From assembly GCA_004212795.1 (NCBI GenBank), contig SHBR01000002.1, positions 1 through 64,000 on the forward strand: a stretch of DNA of 64,000 nt, read 5' to 3'. The notes beneath the pieces were generated by a model that saw nothing but the letters and a program-made list of their open reading frames with translations, was not told the origin of the DNA and did not search any database. Both the position numbers and the translations under genes were made by a program. Shown piece by piece: positions 10,541 through 20,820 of this stretch (position 1 is the first letter of the stretch; each line of letters opens with the position of its first letter). The DNA comes from Candidatus Thioglobus sp. Lineage in GTDB: Bacteria; Pseudomonadota; Gammaproteobacteria; Arenicellales; UBA868.

Positions 10541-11599
10541 ATGAAAAATATGATATTTCGCCAATTATTTGATTCGAGTTCTTCAACATACACGTACCTG
10601 GTCGCGGACGACAATTCTCGAGAAGCAGTTATCATAGACCCCGTGTTTGAGCAGGCGATCCGAGACCTGGCTTTAATCCGCGAGCTTGGTCTTACATTAC
10701 GTTATGCGGTGGACACCCACTGTCACGCTGACCATGTGACCGGTGCCTGGATACTAAAAGAAAAAACAGGCTGTCAAATTTTAGCCTCAAAAAGAATTGG
10801 TGCAGCAAATGTCGATATTGAACTGGCTCATGGTGATCAAATAAGGTTTGGCGAGCAATATCTGGAGGTTCGTGCAACCCCTGGACACACCGATGGCTGT
10901 TTAACTTATATCACCGACAATCAGTCACACGCATTTACAGGCGACGCACTTTTAATCCGCGGCTGCGGGCGATCCGATTTTCAGCAGGGTAATGCCAGCA
11001 CATTATTTGACTCCATTAACGATCAAATCTTATCGCTCCCTGCCTCGTGTTTAATTTATCCTGGCCATGATTACAACGGCAGGACGGTAAGCTCTGTCGA
11101 AGAAGAGAAGCAATATAACGCCCGAATAGGCGGGAATGCGAGCCGCACAGATTTTGTAGGTTACATGAGCGCAATGCGACTGCCTCACCCAAAACATATT
11201 GACGTTGCGTTACCAGCGAACATGGCGAGCGGAAAACCTGAGTTAATGCCGGCAGAGCCTGACTGGGCGCCCGTAAAAATAACCTTCGCGGGAGTTATGG
11301 AGGTTGAATCAACGTGGGTCGCAGAACATTTACCTGATGTTTATCTTCTTGATGTTCGAGAGGCCGAAGAGCGTATCCCGGGCGAAAAAACAAATGCCAA
11401 CGCAAGTATCCCACTAGGACAGTTGCAAGACCGTGTGAGCGAAGTTCCCTCAGAGAAACCAATAATGGCCATTTGTCGATCAGGTCGCCGCTCTGCGATG
11501 GCAGTCAATATTCTGCGTCAGGCAGGCTACGAGAAAGTCGCTAGCGTCGCGGGCGGCATCCTAAGGTGGAAAGACGAAGGCCTGCCAACCGGTAAATAA
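10541..11599 (+). CDS. ETHE1-like persulfide dioxygenase (MBL fold) fused to a C-terminal rhodanese domain
   Basis: DTHCHADHVTG, TPGHTDGCLTY, FTGDALLIRGCGRSDFQ, YPGHDYNG; C-terminal DVREAEE and AICRSGRRSA rhodanese active-site loop. Confidence 0.92.
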   Translation: MKNMIFRQLFDSSSSTYTYLVADDNSREAVIIDPVFEQAIRDLALIRELGLTLRYAVDTHCHADHVTGAWILKEKTGCQILASKRIGAANVDIELAHGDQIRFGEQYLEVRATPGHTDGCLTYITDNQSHAFTGDALLIRGCGRSDFQQGNASTLFDSINDQILSLPASCLIYPGHDYNGRTVSSVEEEKQYNARIGGNASRTDFVGYMSAMRLPHPKHIDVALPANMASGKPELMPAEPDWAPVKITFAGVMEVESTWVAEHLPDVYLLDVREAEERIPGEKTNANASIPLGQLQDRVSEVPSEKPIMAICRSGRRSAMAVNILRQAGYEKVASVAGGILRWKDEGLPTGK

Positions 11600-11721
11600 G
11601 ATAACTTGAGTGTCTCCGAACTGATTAAACGACAGAAAGTTTTCTCAATCACTATCCTGTAGGATTACAGATTCCCAGCCTGAATCAAGCTCACCTTGAT
11701 TAAATTATTCGCAAGCCTGAA

Positions 11722-12966
11722 ATGAATGCTTCGCCTCGAAAAAGAACTGTCTCTTGGGCGCTATATGATTGGGCGAATTCGGCATTCGCAACCACGGTCA
11801 TGGCTGGTTTCTTCCCGATTTTTTTTAAGCAGTACTGGAGTCAAGACGCTGTAATCACCGAAAGTACATTTTATCTTGGCATTGGTAATTCGCTCGCCAG
11901 TCTTGTTATTGTGATCCTCGCGCCTGTTTTGGGTGCGATGGCCGATACCGGTGGGTTGCGCAAACGAATGCTCGCTGGATTTGCGAGTCTTGGTATTCTG
12001 GCAACAGGCGCCTTGTATTTGGTTCAGGCCGGCATGTGGCCCTTCGCGATCCTTCTTTATGCCATTGCGGTCGTTGGTTTTTCGGGTGCAAACACATTCT
12101 ACGATGCGCTTCTGGTGATCGTTGCACCCCCTAACAAGCGCCATCGCGTTTCTGCGTTTGGCTTTGCCTTGGGATATCTAGGTGGCGGAATTCTTTTTCT
12201 TGTAAATGTCCTAATGACGCTAAAGCCTCACATTTTTGGGTTAGCCGATGCCGCGGAAGGAGTGCGATGGTCTTTTATTAGTGTCGCTGTGTGGTGGACA
12301 CTCTTCTCGATTCCGCTTTTTTTATATGTCGAAGAACCCTTGCCGAAGACAGGACGACGCCATGTTAACTTTCAACTGACCTTCGCGGCACTTGCCACGA
12401 CTGCAAAAAGCATCTCGCAATATCGAAATGTATGGATGTTCTTGCTGGCCTATTGGCTTTATATCGACGGCGTGGACACCATCGTACGGATGTCGGTCGA
12501 TTTTGGACTATCCATCGGTCTTTCATCTGATAACCTGATCACCGCGCTACTGCTGGTTCAATTTATTGGATTTCCGGCCGCACTTGTTTTCGGACGCCTT
12601 GGGGAACGCTACGGCGCTCAGCGCGGAATCTGGATTTGTATCTGGATTTATATTGGCGTCACTATTTATGCTTTTTTTATGGAAACCGCCCTCCAGATGT
12701 ACATCCTCGCGGCGGTAATCGGATTAGTACAGGGCGGCATCCAGGCGCTTAGTCGATCGATGTTTAGTCGCCTCATTCCGGCAGAAAAAAATGCGGAATT
12801 TTTTGGTTTTTATAACGTTGTTGGGAAAGCCGCCGCTGTTTTTGGGCCCGTCATGATGGGCACTATTGCCCATTTGTCAGGAAACCCTCGCCTCGGAATT
12901 CTTTCGATCGCGTTACTGTTTTTTGCCGGCATATTTTTTTTCCGATTGGTAAAAGATCCCTACTAA
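11722..12966 (+). CDS. MFS transporter, UMF1 family
   Basis: WALYDWANSAFATTVMAGFFPIFFKQYW is the UMF1 signature region. Confidence 0.9.
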   Translation: MNASPRKRTVSWALYDWANSAFATTVMAGFFPIFFKQYWSQDAVITESTFYLGIGNSLASLVIVILAPVLGAMADTGGLRKRMLAGFASLGILATGALYLVQAGMWPFAILLYAIAVVGFSGANTFYDALLVIVAPPNKRHRVSAFGFALGYLGGGILFLVNVLMTLKPHIFGLADAAEGVRWSFISVAVWWTLFSIPLFLYVEEPLPKTGRRHVNFQLTFAALATTAKSISQYRNVWMFLLAYWLYIDGVDTIVRMSVDFGLSIGLSSDNLITALLLVQFIGFPAALVFGRLGERYGAQRGIWICIWIYIGVTIYAFFMETALQMYILAAVIGLVQGGIQALSRSMFSRLIPAEKNAEFFGFYNVVGKAAAVFGPVMMGTIAHLSGNPRLGILSIALLFFAGIFFFRLVKDPY

Positions 12967-12977
12967 TACGGAAAATG

Positions 12978-13730
12978 CTAGGACCATTGTTTTCGGCTAA
13001 TCAGAATTGATTTCAACAGAGCGGGACGATCTGTCATGATGCCATCGACACCCATATCCAATAGTTGATGCATTTCCGATGCGTCGTTGATGGTCCAAAC
13101 ATGAACAGGGATACCGTGCGCTTTCATGGTTTGGATAAAACGACGGTCAATAACGCTAATGCCATTCCATTTCACTGGTACCTGCGCACAATTTGCGCTT
13201 AACGACCCCAATCGAACGCCGAGGCTTTTTAATCTTGCTCTTGCCGCTTCATAGGTTGCCATGGACGTACACACTTCCGGTAGCGCAGACCGGATCTGGC
13301 GCAATCGCCGGTCTGAAAATGAGCCGACGCAGACACGATTTTCGGCAGACGTTCGCTTAATAATCTCAATCAACGGTTGCACAGCCGCATCTGATTTTGG
13401 GTCGATATTAAAACGGATATCTGGAAAATCAGCGAGCAGTTCTTCCATTAAAGGAATTGGCTCACAATTATCGACACGGGCACAGGCCACGTCAGCGTAA
13501 TTAAGATTCTGAATGCGTCCTTTTTGATTGGTCACCCGATCAAGTCGATCGTCGTGAAACGCAATGAGTACACCATCTCGCGTGCAGTGAACATCCGTCT
13601 CAAGATATTTAAATCCAAGATCAACGGCGCTCTGGAAAGCTGCGGCTGTATTTTCAGGTGCTGCCTCACTATTTCCCCGGTGAGCGAACGCCAGAATATT
13701 TTGGTTATCAAGGAATAAAGATTTTTTCAT
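12978..13730 (-). CDS. Glycerophosphodiester phosphodiesterase
   Basis: AHRGNSEAAPENTAAAFQSAVDLGFKYLETDVHCTRDGVLIAFHDD. Confidence 0.94.
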   Translation of the reverse strand: MKKSLFLDNQNILAFAHRGNSEAAPENTAAAFQSAVDLGFKYLETDVHCTRDGVLIAFHDDRLDRVTNQKGRIQNLNYADVACARVDNCEPIPLMEELLADFPDIRFNIDPKSDAAVQPLIEIIKRTSAENRVCVGSFSDRRLRQIRSALPEVCTSMATYEAARARLKSLGVRLGSLSANCAQVPVKWNGISVIDRRFIQTMKAHGIPVHVWTINDASEMHQLLDMGVDGIMTDRPALLKSILISRKQWS

Positions 13731-13843
13731 TATTTTTTGTTTAGAAAAACCAACTTAATTCTTGGAAAATTACGCTAGTCTTCATGAATAGATTAAGATT
13801 ATCATTGTCTCCTACAACCTGATCCACAGTACACTTCGACCGT

Positions 13844-14545
13844 ATGACCCACCCCCTCGTACTCGTGCCAACATTTAACGAGCGTGGCAACCTTGAGTCG
13901 TTTATTGCCGCGGTCAGATCAGCATTACCTTCTGCTGACATTCTCGTGATTGATGATAATTCTCCCGATGGCACCGGAGCTCTAGCCGATGATCTCGCTG
14001 CAGTCGATCCACAGATAAAGGTAATGCATCGAAGTTCCAAAGCGGGTCTCGGACGGGCTTACTTAGCGGGCTTCGCTTGGGCTCTGGAGCGTGACTATAG
14101 TCACGTTTTTGAGATAGATGCCGATTTCAGCCACAGCCCTGCCGATTTGCCGCGCTTGCTTGCAGCCACTCAGACTGCAGACATTGCGCTTGGATGCCGG
14201 TGGATTAAAGGAGGTGGGGTCACGGGATGGCCTCTGTCTCGACTGTTCATCTCGCGTGGCGGTAATCTTTATGCAAAAACAATTCTCGGCGTATCGCTGA
14301 ATGACCTCACGGGTGGTTTTAAGTGTTTTAAGCGAATTGCACTTCAATCCCTCGACCTCAATCAAATTAAATCAGTCGGCTACGGATTTCAAATCGAGAC
14401 CACATGGCGTGCGTTGCAAGCGGGGCTAAGAGTTGTTGAAGTACCCATACATTTCACCGACCGAACCATTGGAGAGTCCAAAATGTCCGGGCAAACCTTC
14501 CGAGAAGCGCTAACAATGGTTTGGCGTTTGCGCTTTGGAAAATAA
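13844..14545 (+). CDS. Polyprenol-phosphate mannosyltransferase-like GT2 (DPM1-like)
   Basis: VPTFNERGNLESFI, DDNSPDGTG, EIDADFSHSPADLP, TGGFKCFKR. Confidence 0.9.
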   Translation: MTHPLVLVPTFNERGNLESFIAAVRSALPSADILVIDDNSPDGTGALADDLAAVDPQIKVMHRSSKAGLGRAYLAGFAWALERDYSHVFEIDADFSHSPADLPRLLAATQTADIALGCRWIKGGGVTGWPLSRLFISRGGNLYAKTILGVSLNDLTGGFKCFKRIALQSLDLNQIKSVGYGFQIETTWRALQAGLRVVEVPIHFTDRTIGESKMSGQTFREALTMVWRLRFGK

Positions 14546-14555
14546 GTATTTCTAA

Positions 14556-15815
14556 TTATTTTCGATGCCCAGAAATTAAAAACAAACAGTAGCTATACAG
14601 CCACAACCCAACGGCGGAAAGACCCACAATATCCCGCGATACCCACCCTGACGGCAATGCGTAAGCCGCGGCCTTGACGCCCAAAAATACCGAGAGCACA
14701 AGCAAAATTGCACTTTTGATCCAGGAATTTTTTTCAAGCGCGTCGTGCCACGAATAAAGTAGCAGCCCGAAAAATGCAATAAAGTGGGCTTTTGACGACT
14801 GGGGACCAATCAACACAAACGCGGTATAGAAAAGTACGCCGAGCACGAATACCGAATCCCCTCGAATTCGGGTCGCAAGCATCAGCAGTAATCCAAATAA
14901 CGCACATAACCCTAAAAGTACGAAATTAGACGGCACTGCTTTTCCGAAGTGAGTGGCCAGAATTCTGTAAAGTGACTGATTTCCCGCGCTACCGCGATCT
15001 TGCCACCATCGCACCTGATCAGGTGATGCCGAAAGCGTCATGTGGTAGTGCTCTTTCAGATAACTCCAGAATCCGGGATCTCGGGCCTCTGCGGTGAATT
15101 GACCCTGCGGAATCTCGCCACGCTTTGGCATAACTGATCCTGGCACTATAAATTCAGAATCCGTCCAGCTATCCGTAAACGCATATTTTGAAAGGTCAGG
15201 CATCAATATAAAACCAACAGTCAGCACAAGAAAAACTGCAACAGCCGACCACCGCTTTTTAAAAACCGGCAATAAAATCATAAACAGCGGGTTCGCCTTA
15301 AGTCCCGCCGCTAGCGCCATCACGCTGGTCCCTATCATTGGAAAACGTGCGAACAGTGCGATTCCAAAACTCACCAAAGCAAAAATAATGATATCGGTTT
15401 GCTGGTTGTTAAAGACATCCAGAATCGAGCGAAACGAGAAAAATAAGGCAACAACCAGCGCCGCCGTTTTTACCGGACTATTACCCACAATTCTGCGCTG
15501 ACAAACCGCGATCGCACTGATTAAGAGCACAACATTGAGAATAAAAAATATTATCTTGCCTGCAGAGTATCCCAACGGATAAAGCGGCAAGAGTAAAAAC
15601 GAAGCAAAGGTGGGATAAGTGAACACATTTTGCTCGTAGACATGAATCTTTAGGCCATGAATGAAACGAAATGTGGAAGCCCAATACACATCAAAATCAC
15701 CGTCATGAATCATGAACCGGTAGAAAAGCACGCCTACTGCAGTAAATAATAGTCCCCAAAGCAGCCAACGGCCTTTTGGGGTACTGAACCAGTTTGTCGG
15801 GGAAAAACGAGGCAT
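14556..15815 (-). CDS. GT87-like (DUF2029) membrane glycosyltransferase
   Basis: Polytopic; GDFDVYWASTFRFIHG and ALAAGLKANPLFMILLPVFKKRW motifs. Confidence 0.75.
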   Translation of the reverse strand: MPRFSPTNWFSTPKGRWLLWGLLFTAVGVLFYRFMIHDGDFDVYWASTFRFIHGLKIHVYEQNVFTYPTFASFLLLPLYPLGYSAGKIIFFILNVVLLISAIAVCQRRIVGNSPVKTAALVVALFFSFRSILDVFNNQQTDIIIFALVSFGIALFARFPMIGTSVMALAAGLKANPLFMILLPVFKKRWSAVAVFLVLTVGFILMPDLSKYAFTDSWTDSEFIVPGSVMPKRGEIPQGQFTAEARDPGFWSYLKEHYHMTLSASPDQVRWWQDRGSAGNQSLYRILATHFGKAVPSNFVLLGLCALFGLLLMLATRIRGDSVFVLGVLFYTAFVLIGPQSSKAHFIAFFGLLLYSWHDALEKNSWIKSAILLVLSVFLGVKAAAYALPSGWVSRDIVGLSAVGLWLYSYCLFLISGHRK

Positions 15816-15873
15816 ATCGGTAGTTTAAATGAGATGCGGGCTTGTTACCTTCAATTAGTTATTTCAACCCTAA

Positions 15874-17409
15874 TCAGCCACAGCGAAAAATACTCCAGAT
15901 TCGCAGATCCGAAAACCATAATCCAAAATCCAATTGGCGTATCCAGTTGGGCAAAGCGCTAACCTCGAGCTCAAGGCTTATGCATTGAGTCCTTAAGTCC
16001 ATCGGCGCGTACACCGATGGCACGAAAACATAAACAGGCAGATCACTTTCATTCACGGTCTGGTTAAGCTCATCCGCTGAATTGATATGCAAAAACTGTG
16101 CCTTCGAAGATCTGAAAAAACTCACCATTCCACGACCGTCATGATACGGATTCTTGTGATAGGTCAGTAACTTGGACGAGTGGTGCAGGCTATTGTTATA
16201 AATCCATTTATGGATCACGGCTTCTTGATTTGCGGGCGCAAAAGTCGTGAATAACAGTGCCATCGTGTTGACAATGCAAAAATAAAAAACGGCGTATTTC
16301 ACGATTTTTTTGTTTCTTAAGTGTTGGTAGTTGGCCCATGGCTGACACAACAGGCTCTGGGCCCCGACAATCCCGATAATGAGTAACGGATAAATAATGG
16401 GAAACAAAAAGCGGGTTTCTTTATGTCCAACCAACGAATGACCGACGAGAAAAAAAACACTTACCCAAGTCAAAATATGTTTTGGTTTCCTTAACCAGGC
16501 CACCACAACCATCAACATCAAAAAAAGACTAGCCGGAGGAACTAGCAGAAAAAAGATCTTCTCGATAAAGTACCACCATGGATCCAGTCCATAGCCGGCA
16601 GCTCTGCCTTCAATCAAATTTGCCGCCAAGTAGTTAATGGGGGTTATGACCCACTCTTCGTAAAACCAATAATCAATCAAGATATTCAGGGTCAGGCCGA
16701 GCGCAACCCCAAACATCATGCCGCTAAGCACCCTGATGCCAGGTCGGGCAATAAAAAGAACCCACAGCCCGAGCCCTAGAATCGCAAATGCGACGGGAAA
16801 GCGAAGATAAAACAAGATTGCAAGACTAAGTCCGGAGAAAATCGCCCAGCCGATTCGGCGCTGCCCCTCCATCTCGCAAGTGCGGTGTACGAGCACAATA
16901 CTAATCGCCAAAAAGGCAGCAGCCCAGGTTTCAGAGGCAAATCGCGCATTCAAGACAGGAAGTAGCCAAAAAAACCCTGTAAGCATAATCAATGAATGCT
17001 GCGCCCATCTCTCTGTGAGCCAGCGAAAGGCATAAAAACACAACGACCAAGAGCTCGCCAAACCCAGTACCGCCGACATTAGACGTAAAAAAAATGCAGT
17101 TTGAAATGGATCACCATTGCCAACTGATTCATGCACAACGAAGGCAAGCGCGGGCTGCAAAGCCGGCCTGATTTGTTCAAAGAACTCCCACGGCAGGGTC
17201 AAATTTGATTCATTACCCACCTTGAAATTAGCAAACTCTAGGATTTGATAATCAGAATCCGGGTGAGTGCGCCCCTCGCTAAAAATACTGGCCGAAAGAT
17301 GTAAAGCAAAACTTAGGCAAAAAACCGTGACGATTACAGACGGTTTAATCAATATTTCTTTGGGTAATATCCTGGCGCAAAAAAGACGATCAATTACAGA
17401 CATCATCAT
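15874..17409 (-). CDS. Polytopic mannosyltransferase-like protein (GT22/ALG9-PIG-B-like or PMT-like)
   Basis: HPDSDYQILEFANFKVG acidic first loop; GHKETRFLFPIIYPLLI motif typical of GT22 enzymes. Confidence 0.7.
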   Translation of the reverse strand: MMMSVIDRLFCARILPKEILIKPSVIVTVFCLSFALHLSASIFSEGRTHPDSDYQILEFANFKVGNESNLTLPWEFFEQIRPALQPALAFVVHESVGNGDPFQTAFFLRLMSAVLGLASSWSLCFYAFRWLTERWAQHSLIMLTGFFWLLPVLNARFASETWAAAFLAISIVLVHRTCEMEGQRRIGWAIFSGLSLAILFYLRFPVAFAILGLGLWVLFIARPGIRVLSGMMFGVALGLTLNILIDYWFYEEWVITPINYLAANLIEGRAAGYGLDPWWYFIEKIFFLLVPPASLFLMLMVVVAWLRKPKHILTWVSVFFLVGHSLVGHKETRFLFPIIYPLLIIGIVGAQSLLCQPWANYQHLRNKKIVKYAVFYFCIVNTMALLFTTFAPANQEAVIHKWIYNNSLHHSSKLLTYHKNPYHDGRGMVSFFRSSKAQFLHINSADELNQTVNESDLPVYVFVPSVYAPMDLRTQCISLELEVSALPNWIRQLDFGLWFSDLRIWSIFRCG

Positions 17410-17521
17410 TATTATTCCGGATGGTTGAGCGGCCGGTCACTCGTCTAAAGGCTGACGCGAGCGGCTTAACGCCGGAAGGGTGTTATCGAAAAACACTCGA
17501 GCACAATTTTCATCGATTCAT

Positions 17522-17977
17522 TCAAGGGGTACTTGGTTTGTTGCGTAATTTTCCAGCAACATAGTCGATCTGGGGAATATGAAGTAAGCGTTGGATTTTT
17601 CGCATTAAATGGAGCTCATGATCATCAAGACGTCCATCGGCATAAACCACTCGCCACATTTTCTCCATCAGGTTCACACGTTCTGTTTCAGACCAGTTCT
17701 GATTAATTAGCGTGGTGAAACCATGCAGGCCTGTTGCTTCTTTCGCTTGACCTTCCGCAAGGGTTATCAAAGTCATCGCATCGGACTGATCAAGATTAAA
17801 CTGCTCGATAATGAGGTCTTTGATCGTCTGACGTTCAACATCATCGAGCTGATAATCTGACATTGCAGCCTCAAAAAGCAATGCAGCAGCTGCAACCCGA
17901 GCAGCGGTTTCTTTCTCCTCATCACCCTCTTTTGTTTCGATTCGTGCGCTAAAAAATTTTTGTATTGCTTCAATCAT
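17522..17977 (-). CDS. TerB-family protein
   Basis: EAAMSDYQLDDVERQTIKDLI ... VVYADGRLDDHELHLMRKI repeats. Confidence 0.85.
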   Translation of the reverse strand: MIEAIQKFFSARIETKEGDEEKETAARVAAAALLFEAAMSDYQLDDVERQTIKDLIIEQFNLDQSDAMTLITLAEGQAKEATGLHGFTTLINQNWSETERVNLMEKMWRVVYADGRLDDHELHLMRKIQRLLHIPQIDYVAGKLRNKPSTP

Positions 17978-18010
17978 GTCTTAAAGTGTTTGAATCCCCA
18001 GTTTTTTATA

Positions 18011-18337
18011 CTATTGCACCGCACATGTTTCACTCTGACGATCTTTTTGACTGTCGTAACTTAAAAAACACACCATTTTTTGACCCGCGTTTTCAAGATG
18101 ATACTCCGTCACCAACACCACGCGCTCTAGCGCCTCATAAGGCGGCTCCCCAGGGTAACTTTCACGCCGCTCTGAATGAAAAACAATTTCCCAACCTTGC
18201 TGCGTGAGTGAGAAAACCGTCGGTTCGTTAGCCTCGGCAAAGTCCGAAAAAAAAATTATGCCAAAAAGAGTTACGCCACAAACCAGGAATGCGCTTAATC
18301 TCGGCGAACCAACGGTTAACATCGTTAAAATTTTCAT
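18011..18337 (-). CDS. Hypothetical secreted protein
   Basis: 108 aa ORF with hydrophobic N-terminus, between two same-strand genes. Confidence 0.5.
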   Translation of the reverse strand: MKILTMLTVGSPRLSAFLVCGVTLFGIIFFSDFAEANEPTVFSLTQQGWEIVFHSERRESYPGEPPYEALERVVLVTEYHLENAGQKMVCFLSYDSQKDRQSETCAVQ

Positions 18338-18340
18338 TGC

Positions 18341-18997
18341 TCAGCGTGTTCCAAAGATCCGGTCTCCGGCATCACCCAAGCCCGGAAGAATATAGCCATG
18401 CTCGTTCAGCTGACGATCAAGCGCAGCTGTCGTAATCGGCACCTCGGGATGAGAATCATGAAACGACCTGACCCCCTCTGGCGCTGCCAGCAGACAAGCG
18501 ACTTTTAGCCGTCTCGGACTATCATCTTTCAAGCGCGTTACAGCAGCCGTAAGGGAATTAGCGGTCGCCAACATGGGATCGACAATAATGACCTGGCGCT
18601 CACTGATATCGTCGGGTACCTTGTAGTAATACTCGATAGCCTCCAGTGTTTCTGGATCACGATAAAGGCCAATGTGTCCCACTCTCGCAGAAGGAAGAAG
18701 ATCTAACATGCCATCAAGCAAACCATTACCAGCCCGAAGAATTGAAACTAGACATATTTTCTTGCCTGACAGAATGGGTGCGGAAATAGTTTCAAGCGGT
18801 GTTTCGATCTCGATTTCCTCCAAAGGCAAGTCGCGGGTTACTTCATAAGCCAGAATGACGGCAATTTCACGAATAAGTTGTCGAAAGCGTATTGCTGGGC
18901 ATCTCTTATCGCGCATGAGCGTGAGTTTGTGCTGCACAAGCGGATGATCGATTACAGAACAGGATTTTGACATGAGCGAAATTTGTGGATTACTCAA
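18341..18997 (-). CDS. upp: Uracil phosphoribosyltransferase
   Basis: [22 protein letters not shown] motif, [11 protein letters not shown]-terminus. Confidence 0.96.
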   Translation of the reverse strand: MSNPQISLMSKSCSVIDHPLVQHKLTLMRDKRCPAIRFRQLIREIAVILAYEVTRDLPLEEIEIETPLETISAPILSGKKICLVSILRAGNGLLDGMLDLLPSARVGHIGLYRDPETLEAIEYYYKVPDDISERQVIIVDPMLATANSLTAAVTRLKDDSPRRLKVACLLAAPEGVRSFHDSHPEVPITTAALDRQLNEHGYILPGLGDAGDRIFGTR

Positions 18998-19069
18998 CTG
19001 TTAGCGACATAACGTAAGCTACTAAATTGACTTTGTAAGGATAATTGTGAATTTTAAGGCAGTCTATCA

Positions 19070-19630
19070 ATGAAAAACACCGTTCCGTTGCCTCGAATTG
19101 TAGTGACCGGCAGTGAATCGACTGGGAAAACCTATTTAACGCGACGCCTCTCACAATTTTTTGACTGCACTTACTCGGAGGAATCTGCCCGGCTATATGT
19201 CGAAAAACACCCCCGGCAGTTACAGGCATCCGATGTCGTCCCGATCGCGCTTTCTCAAATAAGTCTGCAAGAAAAAGCAATTCATAGTGCCAAAAATTTA
19301 ATCCTGCATGACACCGACCTCTTCTCAACTGTTGTCTACTCGAAATACTACTACCAAGCGTCACCTGATTGGATTTCGGAAAAAGCACGATTACTAGCTT
19401 CTGATCTCTACCTGCTTTGCGACATTGATCTCCCTTGGCAGCCAGAGCCACTTTTTCGAGATCAGGGTTCGGTCGAGGCGCGGCGTCAGGTGCACACAAA
19501 TTTTTTAGATCTTATGATTAAAGAGCAGCTCAATATGAGGATTATCAAAGGCAGTGGCGAGAAAAGAACAAAAATGGCAATTAATATTGTTGAGCGTTTC
19601 ATTTCAAAAAATAAAAGCGCCCGTCAATGA
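19070..19630 (+). CDS. NadR-like nicotinamide riboside kinase-type ATPase (AAA_28)
   Basis: VVTGSESTGKTYLTRRL P-loop; YSEESARLYVE; DTDLFSTVVYSKYYY. Confidence 0.82.
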   Translation: MKNTVPLPRIVVTGSESTGKTYLTRRLSQFFDCTYSEESARLYVEKHPRQLQASDVVPIALSQISLQEKAIHSAKNLILHDTDLFSTVVYSKYYYQASPDWISEKARLLASDLYLLCDIDLPWQPEPLFRDQGSVEARRQVHTNFLDLMIKEQLNMRIIKGSGEKRTKMAINIVERFISKNKSARQ

Positions 19631-19667
19631 ATTGACAACACTGCCTCGGACAACTAGATTTCAGGGG

Positions 19668-19753
19668 CTATCCAACGGGGTGTCCGGCATGACCGGGCTG
19701 AGAATCACCCGCTGAACCTGAACCGGATCATGCCGGCGGAGGAATCTGGATAG
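19668..19753 (+). ncRNA. TPP (THI-element) riboswitch aptamer
   Basis: Conserved core ...GGGGTGTCC...CTGAGAATCACCCGCTGAACCTGAACCGGATCATGCCGGCGGAGGAA, closed by CTATCCA (19668-19674)/TGGATAG (19747-19753); lies directly upstream of thiB. Confidence 0.96.
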
Positions 19754-19795
19754 TGGCCAAAATGGTCCCTCCGCCTTCGATCTGAAGGACTTGAG
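19735..19795 (+). promoter_or_regulatory. Predicted translational expression platform of the TPP riboswitch
   Basis: GGCGGAGG (19735-19742, aptamer 3' core) complements CCTCCGCC (19768-19775); competing hairpin CCTTC (19774-19778)/GAAGG (19784-19788) covers the Shine-Dalgarno before ATG 19796. Confidence 0.7.
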
Positions 19796-20806
19796 ATGAA
19801 AACGCCGAAATTACTCACCGCACTAATTTATTGGATTTTTTTGATTACTGCAGGTAGTGCTTATGCAGAGACGCCAACCCTGACTGTGTTTACCTACTCA
19901 TCATTCACTTCTGAGTGGGGGCCGGGACCCCTTATCAAGAAAGCGTACGAAACACGATGTCAGTGCAATCTTAAGTTTGTGGGTCTCGAGGATGGCGCCG
20001 CATTACTTTCTCGACTAAAGCTTGAAGGTAATCGAACCTCGGCTGATGTCGTCCTTGGCCTGGATACCAGTCTCATCGCTGAAGCACAGGCCACTGAACT
20101 GCTCGCGCCACATGGCCTCAACACTGACGCCATTGATCTAGCGGTCAAGTGGTCTGATCCCTACTTTCTTCCTTATGATTTTGGATATTTTGGATTTGTT
20201 TACGACAGCGAAAAAATTCAAACACCGCCAAAGACTTTGAAAGATCTCATGCTCAATCCGGACTCACCGTTGGTCATTATCCAGGATCCGCGCACCAGCA
20301 CGCCTGGACTGGGGCTCATCCTCTGGGCACGAAAAGTATTCGGCGACGAAGACATCGACGCGTGGGAAAAATTTGCTGCAAAAATTGTTACGGTTACAAA
20401 AGGATGGTCAGAGGCCTATGGTCTTTTCCTGAAAGGTGAGGCTCCAATGGTTTTGAGTTACACCACTTCTCCCGCCTATCACCGTCATATTGAAAACTCC
20501 GAGCGTTATCGAGTTGCTATGTTTGATGACGGTCACTATCAACAAGTGGAAGTCGTCGCCCGGCTTGCAAGCTCAAAAAATCCAACGCTTGCCCAAGATT
20601 TTTTGAGCTTTATGCTTTCTGATGACGTTCAGAAGATACTGCCGACAACAAACTGGATGCTACCTGCCGTCAAGACCGGTCAACCACTCCCTGAAGCGTT
20701 CAAAGAAAGCGAAATACCAAAAGTGGTTCTGGATTTCACTCCTGAAGAAGTGAGCGCAAACCGGAAAAACTGGATCAAGCGCTGGCTCGGCGCAGTCGCA
20801 AAATAA
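19796..20806 (+). CDS. thiB: Thiamine ABC transporter substrate-binding protein
   Basis: TLTVFTYSSFTSEWGPGPLIKKAYE; downstream of a TPP riboswitch; signal peptide. Confidence 0.94.
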   Translation: MKTPKLLTALIYWIFLITAGSAYAETPTLTVFTYSSFTSEWGPGPLIKKAYETRCQCNLKFVGLEDGAALLSRLKLEGNRTSADVVLGLDTSLIAEAQATELLAPHGLNTDAIDLAVKWSDPYFLPYDFGYFGFVYDSEKIQTPPKTLKDLMLNPDSPLVIIQDPRTSTPGLGLILWARKVFGDEDIDAWEKFAAKIVTVTKGWSEAYGLFLKGEAPMVLSYTTSPAYHRHIENSERYRVAMFDDGHYQQVEVVARLASSKNPTLAQDFLSFMLSDDVQKILPTTNWMLPAVKTGQPLPEAFKESEIPKVVLDFTPEEVSANRKNWIKRWLGAVAK

Positions 20807-20820
20807 ACCAAATTAAAACC

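Noticed and set aside
18990-19499. 169-aa minus ORF
   Set aside because: Antisense to the NadR-like kinase; no domain signature.
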